DNA of 6,212 bases. Origin: Solirubrobacteraceae bacterium. Lineage in GTDB: Bacteria; Actinomycetota; Thermoleophilia; Solirubrobacterales; Solirubrobacteraceae. The stretch is taken from positions 1 through 6,212 of the forward strand of contig JANJUA010000113.1 of assembly GCA_024710825.1 (NCBI GenBank), in the 5' to 3' direction. The notes below the pieces were generated by a model. That model searched no databases and was not told where the DNA came from. It saw nothing but the letters and a program-made list of their open reading frames with translations. A program made the position numbers and the translations under genes. Position 1 is the stretch's first letter; the number at the start of each line of letters is the position of its first letter. Positions 1 to 6,150 of this stretch are shown piece after piece.

Positions 1-242
1 CGGAGGACGAGCCCTACGACCTCGTGCTGATGGACCTGCGGATGCCGCACATGGACGGCCTGGAGGCGACCCGCCTGATCCGCGCCGGCGGGGCCCGGAT
101 GCCGATCGTGGCGGTCACCGCCAGCGAGGCCGACGGAGACCGACGCGCCTGCGACGAGGCCGGGATGGACGGGATGCTGCTCAAGCCGCTGCGCCTGAAG
201 GAGCTGCGGCGGCTGGTCGAGCGTCCGCCGCGACGCGCCTAG
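1..242 (+). CDS. Response-regulator receiver domain, C-terminal fragment (5' end outside window)
   Basis: This is the 3' end of a gene whose start lies before the window; the first complete codon is at position 3. The translation has the core of a CheY-like receiver. The phospho-acceptor Asp (codon 33-35) sits in [15 protein letters not shown], the conserved Thr (117-119) in PIVAVTAS, and the conserved Lys (183-185) in [11 protein letters not shown]. These match the D/T/K residues of two-component receivers. The acidic pair at the domain's N-terminus is outside the window. The protein ends about 15 residues after the last receiver helix begins, so no output domain follows. It is therefore either a single-domain regulator or, more likely from the '[15 protein letters not shown]' style, the C-terminal receiver of a hybrid histidine kinase. 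Its partner kinase cannot be seen. Its TAG stop overlaps the stop of convergent ispF. Confidence 0.87.
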   Translation, partial: EDEPYDLVLMDLRMPHMDGLEATRLIRAGGARMPIVAVTASEADGDRRACDEAGMDGMLLKPLRLKELRRLVERPPRRA

Positions 243-715
243 GGGCGCGAAGGGCCCAGCAGGGCCACGGCCAGCGCCGCCATGCCCTCTCCGCGGCCGA
301 CGAAGCCCATCCGCTCGTTCGTCGTGGCCTTCACGTTCACACGCGCCGGTTCGAGGCCCAGCGCCACCGCGAGCCGCGCGCGCATCGCCCCGCGGTGCGG
401 ACCGAGCCTCGGCTGCTCGGCGATGACCGTCGCGTCGACGTTGACGGGCGCGAGCCCCTCGCGGGCCACGAGCACGACGACCTCCTCGAGCAGCGCGATC
501 GAGTCGGCGCCGCGCCAGCGCTCGTCGGTGTCGGGGAAGTGCAGGCCGATGTCTCCGAGGCCGGCCGCGCCGAGCACCGCGTCCATGACCGCATGGGTGA
601 GCACGTCGGCGTCGCTGTGGCCGTCGAGCCCGCGGTCGTGCGGGATCTCGATGCCGCCGAGGACGAGCGGCCGGCCGGCCACCAGACGGTGCGAGTCGTA
701 GCCCTGGCCGATCAC
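239..715 (-). CDS. ispF: 2-C-methyl-D-erythritol 2,4-cyclodiphosphate synthase
   Basis: IspF catalyses the fifth step of the MEP isoprenoid pathway: it cyclises CDP-ME 2-phosphate to MEcPP and releases CMP, as a cytoplasmic homotrimer. The 158-residue product is normal for the family. Visible signatures are the metal ligands D7 and H9 in GYDSHRL and H41 in [13 protein letters not shown] (E. coli D8, H10, H42), the [11 protein letters not shown] segment at 54-64, and the C-terminal [19 protein letters not shown] signature. The GTG start at 715-713 gives [11 protein letters not shown], the usual length ahead of the first motif; a longer open frame continues upstream but lies over the neighbouring PHP gene. 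The start overlaps the upstream gene's stop as GTGA, so translation is probably coupled. Only a weak G-rich site (GGGG) precedes the start. It is the last gene of the disA-carD-ispD-PHP-ispF cluster. Confidence 0.97.
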   Translation of the reverse strand: MIGQGYDSHRLVAGRPLVLGGIEIPHDRGLDGHSDADVLTHAVMDAVLGAAGLGDIGLHFPDTDERWRGADSIALLEEVVVLVAREGLAPVNVDATVIAEQPRLGPHRGAMRARLAVALGLEPARVNVKATTNERMGFVGRGEGMAALAVALLGPSRP

Positions 716-1551
716 GCCGTCGCCCCGACCGGCTCCAGGCGCCGCTCGCGCCGCTCGAACACGCACAGCTCGGTGACGCCGACGCGCTCGAGCGTCGCCA
801 GCGCCTCGTCGTAGCCCGCGCCGACGTCCTCGGGGACGTGCGCGTCGCTGGACAGCGCTATCGGGCAGCCGGCATCGACGAGCATCTCGAGGAACCCGAC
901 GGCCGGGTACAGCTCGCCGGCGGGCTTGCGCAGGCCCGCCGTCGACAGCTCCACCGCGACGCCCGACTCGACGATCCCGTCCATCGCCCGCTCGTAGAAG
1001 CGGCGCAGGTCGCCCTCGGGCGCGGGGCGGCGGCCGCCCCACATCTTCACGAGGTCCGGGTGGGCGAGGATGTCGAACATGCCGGTGCGGGCCGCCTCGC
1101 CGAGCCACTCGAAGTAGGTCGTCCACACCCGCTCGGGACGCGAGGCGTTGCGCTCCCAGATGTCGTAGTCGGGGTGGTCGAGCGCCTCGTCGCCTAGGAA
1201 GTGCACCGAGCCGACGACGTAGTCCCATTCGCGGGCCGCGAGCAGCTCGGCCATGCGGTCCTCGCGGCCGGGGACGAAGTCGGCTTCGATGCCGAGCCGT
1301 AGGTCGGTCTGCTCGCGGACGAAGGCGCAGTAGGCGTCGAGGTCGTCGGTCGCGCTCGCGCGCCAGAGCTCGTGGTCCCAGACGTCGAGCGCCTGGGCGA
1401 AGCGGTAGACGTGCTCGGAGACGCCGAGCTCGGCGATCCCGCGCTCGCTGGCGGCGGCGCGGTAGCGCTCGGCGTTGTCGGAGGTGAACCAGCGGTCGGC
1501 GGGGGTGCCCAGGTCGTCGGGGCGCAGGTGGACGTGGTAGTCGGTCAGCAT
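712..1551 (-). CDS. PHP-domain phosphoesterase, histidinol-phosphatase (HisJ/HisK)-like
   Basis: This 279-residue protein belongs to the PHP superfamily of metal-dependent phosphoesterases, most like the HisJ/HisK-type histidinol-phosphatases, which remove phosphate from L-histidinol phosphate in histidine synthesis. All expected metal-ligand motifs can be read: D4-Y-H6-V-H8 at the N-terminus, SEH47, GIE89, GSVH117F, AHPD with H164, and SSD236AH238 near the C-terminus. A complete ligand set implies an active enzyme with a trinuclear metal centre. The length is close to the usual 260-280 residues. The ATG at 1551 places the first ligand motif at the very N-terminus, as is usual for PHP proteins; the Shine-Dalgarno is weak. 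The gene sits 35 nt after ispD and overlaps ispF by 4 nt, although no other histidine gene is nearby. The substrate is therefore uncertain: it may be histidinol phosphate or another phosphomonoester. Confidence 0.85.
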   Translation of the reverse strand: MLTDYHVHLRPDDLGTPADRWFTSDNAERYRAAASERGIAELGVSEHVYRFAQALDVWDHELWRASATDDLDAYCAFVREQTDLRLGIEADFVPGREDRMAELLAAREWDYVVGSVHFLGDEALDHPDYDIWERNASRPERVWTTYFEWLGEAARTGMFDILAHPDLVKMWGGRRPAPEGDLRRFYERAMDGIVESGVAVELSTAGLRKPAGELYPAVGFLEMLVDAGCPIALSSDAHVPEDVGAGYDEALATLERVGVTELCVFERRERRLEPVGATA

Positions 1552-1586
1552 GCGCCGTCAGACGGTACCGCCGCCCCGCGCCGCTC

Positions 1587-2264
1587 TCACGAGATGTGAG
1601 TTCCGTCGACCCCTCCGACATGATTCGCATCTCGTCGGCGCAGGAGCAGCTCCGCCAGGCGCAGGTCGACCGGGGTCGTGACCTTCAGGTTCTCCGGCGG
1701 CGCCGGGACGATGCCCACGCGGCCGCCGAAGGCCTCCACGAGACCGGCGTCGTCGGTCGCCGCGGCGAGCACCTCCGCGGGCTGGGAGAGCACGCGCTCG
1801 AGCATCGGGCGCCGGAAGACCTGAGGCGTCTGCACCGACCACAGCGCGCGGCGGTCGAGCGTGCGCGAGACGATCCCGTCGACCGCCTCCTTGACCGTGT
1901 CGGTCACCGGCGTGGCGGCCACGACCGCGTCAAAGCCCTCCAGGCCGGCGACGCACGCCTCGATCAGCTCGACCGTGACGAGCGGGCGGGCGGCGTCGTG
2001 CACCAGCACGACGTCCTCCGCGGCCGGCGCGGCGGCCAGCGCGTTGCGCACCGACTCCGACCGCGAGGCGCCCCCGGCCACCCCGCCCGGCGCCTCCACG
2101 CCCTCGGGGACCGCGACGACGACTTCCGACACCGAGGGCGCCGCGCGCAGGGCGTCCAGGCTCCATGCGTAGAGAGGGCGGCCGGCCACCGTGACGAACG
2201 CCTTGGGCCCGGAGGCGCAGAGGCGTTCGCCACGTCCTGCCGCCACGAGCAACGCGACGGCCAA
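1587..2264 (-). CDS. ispD: 2-C-methyl-D-erythritol 4-phosphate cytidylyltransferase
   Basis: IspD joins MEP and CTP to give CDP-ME and pyrophosphate, the third MEP-pathway step, in the cytoplasm. The 225-residue product shows the family in order: nucleotide-binding loop [11 protein letters not shown] (residues 5-15), GPKAF (19-23), [10 protein letters not shown] (68-76), [11 protein letters not shown] (86-96), TPVTDTVK (118-125), QTPQVFR (145-151), TDDAGLVE (170-177) and [11 protein letters not shown] (191-201). R14, K21 and K194 align by motif with the catalytic E. coli R20, K27 and K213. The start is a TTG at 2264-2262. It is the first usable start after the carD stop, which lies in the same frame only three codons earlier, and it puts the nucleotide loop at the expected distance. 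An AGGG at 2275-2272, overlapping the carD stop, is a plausible ribosome binding site with 7-nt spacing. The last ~14 residues are a non-conserved tail. Confidence 0.96.
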   Translation of the reverse strand: MAVALLVAAGRGERLCASGPKAFVTVAGRPLYAWSLDALRAAPSVSEVVVAVPEGVEAPGGVAGGASRSESVRNALAAAPAAEDVVLVHDAARPLVTVELIEACVAGLEGFDAVVAATPVTDTVKEAVDGIVSRTLDRRALWSVQTPQVFRRPMLERVLSQPAEVLAAATDDAGLVEAFGGRVGIVPAPPENLKVTTPVDLRLAELLLRRRDANHVGGVDGTHIS

Positions 2265-2273
2265 CGGATCGCC

Positions 2274-2855
2274 CTACTTCGCGGCGGGGAGGATCCCCTT
2301 CTCCTCCGCGGACCGGGCCAGCAGGTCGTCGAGGTACTCCTCGGCGGCGTCCTCGTCCTTGTCGAGCGCGTACATCAGCTCCGATGCCAGGATCTTCTTC
2401 GCGCGGGTGAACATCTGCTTCTCACCCGTGGACAGGCCCTTCTCGAACTCTCGCAGCGCGAGGTTGCGCACGACCTCGGCGAGCTCGTAGATGTCGCCCG
2501 TCTTGATCTTGTCCCGGTTGTGCTTGAACCGGCGGTTCCAGTTCTTCGGCATCTCGGACTCGGAGTCCTCGAGGACCGCCAGGACCTTCTTGACGGTCTC
2601 CTCGTCGATGACTCGACGAAGCCCGGCGATGGCCGCGTTCTCACACGGGACCATGACGGTCATGTCGTTGTGCAGGATCTTGATGGTGAGGTACTGGCGC
2701 TCCTCGCCGAAGATCTTCTTGTTCTCCTTCTTGAGCACTCGACCGGCCCCGTGATGGGGGTAGACGACGGAGTCGCCGATCTCGAAGTCGATGCACTCGA
2801 CCTCGCGCTCGACCTCGAGGTCTTCCAGCAGCTGCTCTTCGGTGACGTCGGTGAT
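2274..2855 (-). CDS. carD: CarD-family RNA polymerase-binding transcription factor (ATC start proposed)
   Basis: CarD binds the RNA polymerase beta subunit and the upstream edge of the transcription bubble, and stabilises open complexes, notably at rRNA promoters. The N-terminal RNAP-interaction domain begins with FEIGDSVVYPHHGAGRV (residues 24-40) and continues through YLTIKILHNDMTVMVPCENA. The C-terminal helical DNA-binding domain has the conserved Trp (W106) in MPKNWNRRFK, then GDIYELAEVVRNLA and GLSTGEKQMF, closely resembling M. tuberculosis CarD around W85. No ATG, GTG or TTG in this frame lies between the disA stop (2897-2895) and the domain. The only GTG (2738) would delete the first strand and VVYPHHG. 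I chose ATC at 2855-2853 because AGGAGG sits 5 nt before it. That gives 193 residues with an acidic extension of about 22 residues that M. tuberculosis CarD lacks. Family identity is firm; the exact start is inferred. Confidence 0.93.
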   Translation of the reverse strand: MTDVTEEQLLEDLEVEREVECIDFEIGDSVVYPHHGAGRVLKKENKKIFGEERQYLTIKILHNDMTVMVPCENAAIAGLRRVIDEETVKKVLAVLEDSESEMPKNWNRRFKHNRDKIKTGDIYELAEVVRNLALREFEKGLSTGEKQMFTRAKKILASELMYALDKDEDAAEEYLDDLLARSAEEKGILPAAK

Positions 2856-2860
2856 GGTGT

Positions 2861-2866
2861 CCTCCT
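2861..2866 (-). promoter_or_regulatory. Strong Shine-Dalgarno for carD
   Basis: The minus strand reads AGAGGAGG, a near-perfect anti-16S match, with AGGAGG ending 5 nt before the proposed ATC codon at 2855. It is the best Shine-Dalgarno in the operon and the main argument that carD initiates here despite the lack of a standard start codon. Its strength may compensate for a weak codon. Confidence 0.7.
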
Positions 2867-2894
2867 CTGGATCCTGGTCAATGGTCAGGCAAGA

Positions 2895-4007
2895 TCAGGT
2901 CTGCAGGTAGCGATCGACCAGGTTGATCTCCTGCAGCCGGCGAAGGCCCTCGCGGATGTCCTTCGCGCGGATCTCGCCGACGCCCTCCACGGCCTCCAGC
3001 TCCGCGTCGGTGGCGGCGAGCATCTCGTCGAGCCCGCCGAAATCACGAACGATCTGCGAGACGACGATCTTCGGTAGGCGGGGTATGCGCCCGAGGATGC
3101 GGTAGCCGCGCGGCGAGACCGGATAGTCGAGCGTGTTGAGCTTGCGGTCGTACCCGAGCACCTCGGCGAGGCGGCCGAAGTCGAGCAGGTCCTGGTGGGG
3201 CAGGCGACCGATCTGGTCCAGCGCGCTGGCGAACGCCTCGTCGCCGGGATCCGCCAGGTAGTCGCGGATGAGCGCGGCCTTGTCGGACGCGGTCCCGACC
3301 ATCGTCTCCTCGAGCTGCATCTCGATGAGGCGGCCCTCGGTGCCGAGCTCGACGATGTAGCGCTCGATCTCGACCGCCATCCGGGTCACGAGCTCGGAGC
3401 GCTGCAGCACGGTGAGCACGTCGTGGAGCGTCGCGCCACCCTCGAACTCGAGCGCGGTGAGGCGGGTGGAGACCTGGTCGAGGCGCGTGCGGTACTTGTC
3501 GAGCGTCGCCAGCGCCTGGTTGGCCTTGGCGAGCACGACGGGGATGTCCTCGAGGATGTACTTCGCGCCGTCGACGTAGAGCGAGACGACCTCGCGGCGC
3601 TCGGAGATCGCGATGACGAGCGCGTCCGTCTGCTTGGAGACGCGCTCGGCGGTGCGGTGCCGCGTCCCGGTCTCGAGCGACAGGATCGTCGGGTCCGGGA
3701 TGAGCTGGACGTTCGCCATCGCGATCTTCGTCGCGTTGCCGTTGCAGACGATGCCGCCGTCCATCTTCGCCACCTGGTAGAGCAGCGCCGGGGTGTAGTC
3801 GATCTCGAGCTTGATCCCGCCGGAGAAGAGGAAGCTGAGGTCGTCGGGCTCGCCGATGACGATCAGGCCGCCGGTGCGGGCATGGAGGATGTTGTCGATC
3901 CCCTCGCGCAGCGCGGTGCCCGGAGCCACCATCTCCAGCGCCTTTACGAGCCGGGGCTCTTGTCTTGCATCGAGCTCGTTGAGCTCTTCCCCGGTACGCG
4001 TCGACAT
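2895..4007 (-). CDS. disA: DNA integrity scanning diadenylate cyclase DisA
   Basis: DisA condenses two ATP into cyclic di-AMP and slows when bound to branched DNA, linking genome integrity to second-messenger signalling; it forms a cytoplasmic octamer. The 370-residue protein is of usual length. The N-terminal DAC domain (about 15-150) includes GTALREGIDNILHARTGGL, AKMDG (80-84), ANVQLIPDPTI and GTRHRTAER, with the RHR motif at 116-118. A linker helical region (about 155-300) follows. The C-terminal helix-hairpin-helix DNA-binding part (about 305-365) includes LPKIVVSQIVRDFGGLDEML and AVEGVGEIRAKDIREGL. The canonical DGA motif reads D83-G84-G85 here; the metal-binding Asp is retained, so activity is expected. 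The ATG at 4007 is preceded by a weak AGG-containing site and a possible -10 box very close by. The gene heads the cluster; carD follows after 39 nt in the same reading frame. Confidence 0.97.
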   Translation of the reverse strand: MSTRTGEELNELDARQEPRLVKALEMVAPGTALREGIDNILHARTGGLIVIGEPDDLSFLFSGGIKLEIDYTPALLYQVAKMDGGIVCNGNATKIAMANVQLIPDPTILSLETGTRHRTAERVSKQTDALVIAISERREVVSLYVDGAKYILEDIPVVLAKANQALATLDKYRTRLDQVSTRLTALEFEGGATLHDVLTVLQRSELVTRMAVEIERYIVELGTEGRLIEMQLEETMVGTASDKAALIRDYLADPGDEAFASALDQIGRLPHQDLLDFGRLAEVLGYDRKLNTLDYPVSPRGYRILGRIPRLPKIVVSQIVRDFGGLDEMLAATDAELEAVEGVGEIRAKDIREGLRRLQEINLVDRYLQT

Positions 4008-4016
4008 GAGACCTAC

Positions 4017-4022
4017 ATTCTA
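4017..4022 (-). promoter_or_regulatory. Candidate -10 element of the disA operon
   Basis: On the minus strand TAGAAT lies 9 nt before the disA ATG, a good match to the housekeeping -10 consensus TATAAT in otherwise GC-rich sequence. Transcription would begin within a few bases of the ATG, giving a leaderless or nearly leaderless mRNA, a common arrangement in actinobacteria. That would fit the poor Shine-Dalgarno of disA. I see no convincing -35 at 16-18 nt spacing; a TTGCAG upstream is about 25 nt away, too far. Confidence 0.4.
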
Positions 4023-4074
4023 GCGGGATGGGGCCTCGGGATATGCCCTGCAAACGATCGGCTTTTCGGCCGCC

Positions 4075-5325
4075 TCAGAAGTCACCGCCGCCGCCGAGGT
4101 CCCCGAAGCCCCCGCCGAAGCCGCCCCAGTCGCCCCCGTCGCCGCCGAAGTCGCCGCCCCAGCCGGCGTCGGCGCCGGCCATCGGCGCCATCCACGCCGA
4201 CGAGAGCAGCGAGCCGGCCAGGAAGCCCGTCAGCAGCCCGCTCCCTCCGAACCCGCCGAAGAACCCGCCCGCGTACGGGCCGTAGTAGGCGGGTGCCTGC
4301 CAGTACGGGACGCGGCCCCGCCCGGCGATCTCGAGCTCGCGGGCATGCGGCTCCTCGCCGGACTCGACCCGGACCGCGTCGGCCTCGCAGGCGGGCACGA
4401 ACCGGGGCTCGCCGAAATCCGGCGCCCACTCGACGTCGCGGGTCGACGGCCCGTGACGGGGGTCGAAGAAGCACGGCGGCCGGTGCTCGGGCGCCTCGCG
4501 GCCCTCGAGGTGCGCCCGGGCGGCCTCCATCGCATAGCGGCCCTCCTCGAGCGTCTGGGAGATCGGGCCGAAGTCGCTCGGCCTGCGGGCCTGGCGCAGC
4601 GCCGCGCTCGCCTGCTCGAACGCCTGCAGACCGCGGGCGTACTGGCTCTTGGCGCGATCGTCGACGCCCGGCATCTCGACGTCGAGATCCAGGGCGCGCA
4701 GGTCGTCGCCGAGCGCGACCAGGTCCTCGTCGGCGACGCGCCGCAGCTCATCGGCGTGCTCGGCGTCCTCGCGGCGGCGGCGGCGCACCCGCAGGAAGGC
4801 GAAGAGGCCGACCGCGGCGGCAAGCGCCGCCAGGACGACGAGGATCGCCGCGCCGGCGCCGCTCGGCGGGCTGCCGCCGTTCTCGCGGGCCTCGCCGACG
4901 CGCCGCGCCCAGTCGACGAGCGTCGCCGCGTCGCCGTCGCTTCCCTGCAGCGCCTCGGTGGCCAGCTCGCCCGCCACGCCCGGATCCAGGCCCGCCCCCT
5001 GGGTGGCGCCGGCCCGGAACTGGTCGCCGACGACGATCGCGAAGACGCCGGACCCGACGCCCTCGACCAGGCCCCGAGCGATCTCGTCGACGCTGCCGGC
5101 GTCGGCCGGGAACGTCGCGACGTAGGTCGCGCCGCCGGAATCCTCGCGGATCGCCGCCTCGATGGCCCGCACCTCGGCGGGGCCGAAGCGCTCGGCGCCG
5201 TCGTAGACGGGGTCCGCGCGCAGCGCGGTCACCGCCTGCTCGACCTCGGTGGCGGTCTGCGCCCGCGCGCCCGCCGGCGCCAGCAGAAGCAGAGCCAGCC
5301 CCACGATGAGCAGGATGCGTCGCAT
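4075..5325 (-). CDS. Signal-peptide, single-TM protein with TPM-like extracytoplasmic domain and Gly-rich tail
   Basis: I read this 416-residue protein as an actinobacterial TPM-domain-like membrane protein of unknown function. A signal peptide (MRRILLIVGLALLLL, then APAGARA) has a likely cleavage after A22. An extracytoplasmic alpha/beta region (about 25-145, with GATYVATFP and GVFAIVVGDQFR) resembles TPM/YgcG-type domains in pattern. A TM helix (about 158-178) ends in a stop-transfer run RVRRRRR. The cytoplasmic part has a charged helical stretch (185-275), a Cys/His segment (PPCFFDPRHGPS with C285 and H291; VPACEADAVRV with C313), VPYWQAPAYYGPYAGGF, a hydrophobic stretch (355-380) and a Gly/Asp/Trp tail to the end. 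The ATG at 5325 was chosen because it starts the signal peptide and has GGGAG 9 nt upstream; the open frame continues upstream but into the divergent gene. It ends 67 nt before disA on the same strand, possibly a separate transcription unit. Confidence 0.75.
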   Translation of the reverse strand: MRRILLIVGLALLLLAPAGARAQTATEVEQAVTALRADPVYDGAERFGPAEVRAIEAAIREDSGGATYVATFPADAGSVDEIARGLVEGVGSGVFAIVVGDQFRAGATQGAGLDPGVAGELATEALQGSDGDAATLVDWARRVGEARENGGSPPSGAGAAILVVLAALAAAVGLFAFLRVRRRRREDAEHADELRRVADEDLVALGDDLRALDLDVEMPGVDDRAKSQYARGLQAFEQASAALRQARRPSDFGPISQTLEEGRYAMEAARAHLEGREAPEHRPPCFFDPRHGPSTRDVEWAPDFGEPRFVPACEADAVRVESGEEPHARELEIAGRGRVPYWQAPAYYGPYAGGFFGGFGGSGLLTGFLAGSLLSSAWMAPMAGADAGWGGDFGGDGGDWGGFGGGFGDLGGGGDF

Positions 5326-5368
5326 GACCCCAGTCTCCCAGGTCGACCGGTAGGGCAAACTGGCTGCC
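5326..5368. promoter_or_regulatory. Divergent 43-bp intergenic region with palindrome
   Basis: This short gap separates the divergent starts of the TPM-like gene (minus) and the DUF427 gene (plus), so both promoters must lie here or reach into the opposite coding sequence. It holds a perfect 8-bp palindrome GGTCGACC (5341-5348), and a looser pair CCAGT (5330-5334) and ACTGG (5359-5363) flanking it in inverted orientation, slightly off the same centre. CAAACT lies 7 nt before the DUF427 ATG, a weak -10-like element for a leaderless start. These are suggestive of a shared operator but not proof. Confidence 0.3.
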
Positions 5369-6130
5369 ATGACGCTCACCCTCGGCAGAGGGCCGCTGGC
5401 CCGCGACCCGGCGGCGGCGAACTTCCGCCTCGACGGCCCCGCCCAACGCATCCACTTCGAAGCGCACCCGCGGCGGATTCGCGCCGAGCTCGACGGACGA
5501 ACCGTGCTCGACACGGTCCGCGGCCACCTGCTGCACGAGACCGGCCACCTGCCGGCGCTCTACGCCCCGCTCGACGACTACGACGCGGCGCTGCTGCGCC
5601 GCACCGACCGCACCACCCACTGCCCGTACAAGGGCGACGCCTCCTACTGGGACGTCGGCTCCGCCTCCATCGCGCTGTGGGCCTACGAGGAGCCGCTCGC
5701 CGGCGCGCAGTGGCTGCGCGGTCACGCCGCCCTGTACTTCTCCAAGATGGACCGCTGGCTCGAAGAGGACGAGGAGGTCCGCGGCCACCTGCGCGACCCG
5801 TACCATCGCGCCGACGCGCGCCGCTCGAGCCGCCCGGTCGCGGTCCTCCTCGACGGCGAGCCGGTCGTGCGCAGCGAGCGTTCCGTGATCGTCTTCGAGA
5901 CCGGCCTGCCGCCGCGCCCCTACGTCCCTCGGGACGGCCTCGAGCTGGCCGCGACCGGGCGGCGCACGGTCTGCCCGTACAAGGGCGAGGCGAAGATCCT
6001 GTCGCTGAAGGTCGGCGACCGCGTGCTCGACGGCGCCGCCTGGTGCTACGAGGCACCCGACCCGAGCGTGGCCGCCGTCGCCGGGCTCGTCTGCTTCGAC
6101 CCCGACGTGCTCGAGGTGCGGATCGGCTAG
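5369..6130 (+). CDS. Tandem DUF427 domain protein
   Basis: This 253-residue cytoplasmic protein (no signal peptide or TM segment) contains two copies of DUF427, a small beta-rich domain of unknown biochemical role that is common in actinobacteria. Copy 1 (about 35-135) has GRTVLDTVRGHLLHETGHLP, LYAPLDDYDAALLRRT, THCPYKGDASYW and WAYEEPL. Copy 2 (about 155-253) has ETGLPPRPYVPRDGLEL, TVCPYKGEAKIL and WCYEAPDPSVAAVAGLVCF, ending near the protein end with FDPDVLEVRIG. The CPYKG signature occurs at residues 85-89 and 202-206, so both copies look intact. Two-copy members of this size are known in the family; single-domain members are about 90-130 residues. The ATG at 5369 has no clear Shine-Dalgarno but a possible leaderless promoter. 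It is divergent from the TPM-like gene, and no functional partner is apparent. Confidence 0.9.
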   Translation: MTLTLGRGPLARDPAAANFRLDGPAQRIHFEAHPRRIRAELDGRTVLDTVRGHLLHETGHLPALYAPLDDYDAALLRRTDRTTHCPYKGDASYWDVGSASIALWAYEEPLAGAQWLRGHAALYFSKMDRWLEEDEEVRGHLRDPYHRADARRSSRPVAVLLDGEPVVRSERSVIVFETGLPPRPYVPRDGLELAATGRRTVCPYKGEAKILSLKVGDRVLDGAAWCYEAPDPSVAAVAGLVCFDPDVLEVRIG

Positions 6131-6150
6131 TGGGTCGTCCGTGAGCGTTC

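Noticed and set aside
24..242. A complete 72-residue protein starting at GTG 24
   Set aside because: The receiver fold continues upstream in frame (EDEPYDL before the GTG) to the window edge, so the gene is truncated by the window rather than starting there.
239..1630. A 463-residue IspF with a long N-terminal extension
   Set aside because: The extra part is Arg-rich and is the shadow of the PHP gene in another frame. IspF is complete from the GTG at 715.
2274..2738. carD starting at the GTG at 2738
   Set aside because: This would delete the conserved GDSVVYPHHGAG segment of the RNAP-interaction domain, which is encoded directly upstream in the same frame.
4050..4074. Intrinsic terminator after the TPM-like gene
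   Set aside because: The only hairpin seen is 4 bp (CGGC-CGAAAA-GCCG on the minus strand) with no T-run, too weak to call.
3195..5309. A 704-residue open frame on the plus strand across disA and the TPM-like gene
   Set aside because: The translation is low-complexity Arg/Pro/Ala-rich and lies opposite two well-supported minus-strand genes. Long antisense open frames are expected at this GC content.
4345..6144. A 599-residue plus-strand open frame overlapping the TPM-like and DUF427 genes
   Set aside because: It shows no recognisable domain, turns Arg/Pro-rich over the DUF427 gene and conflicts with DUF427 signatures in another frame.
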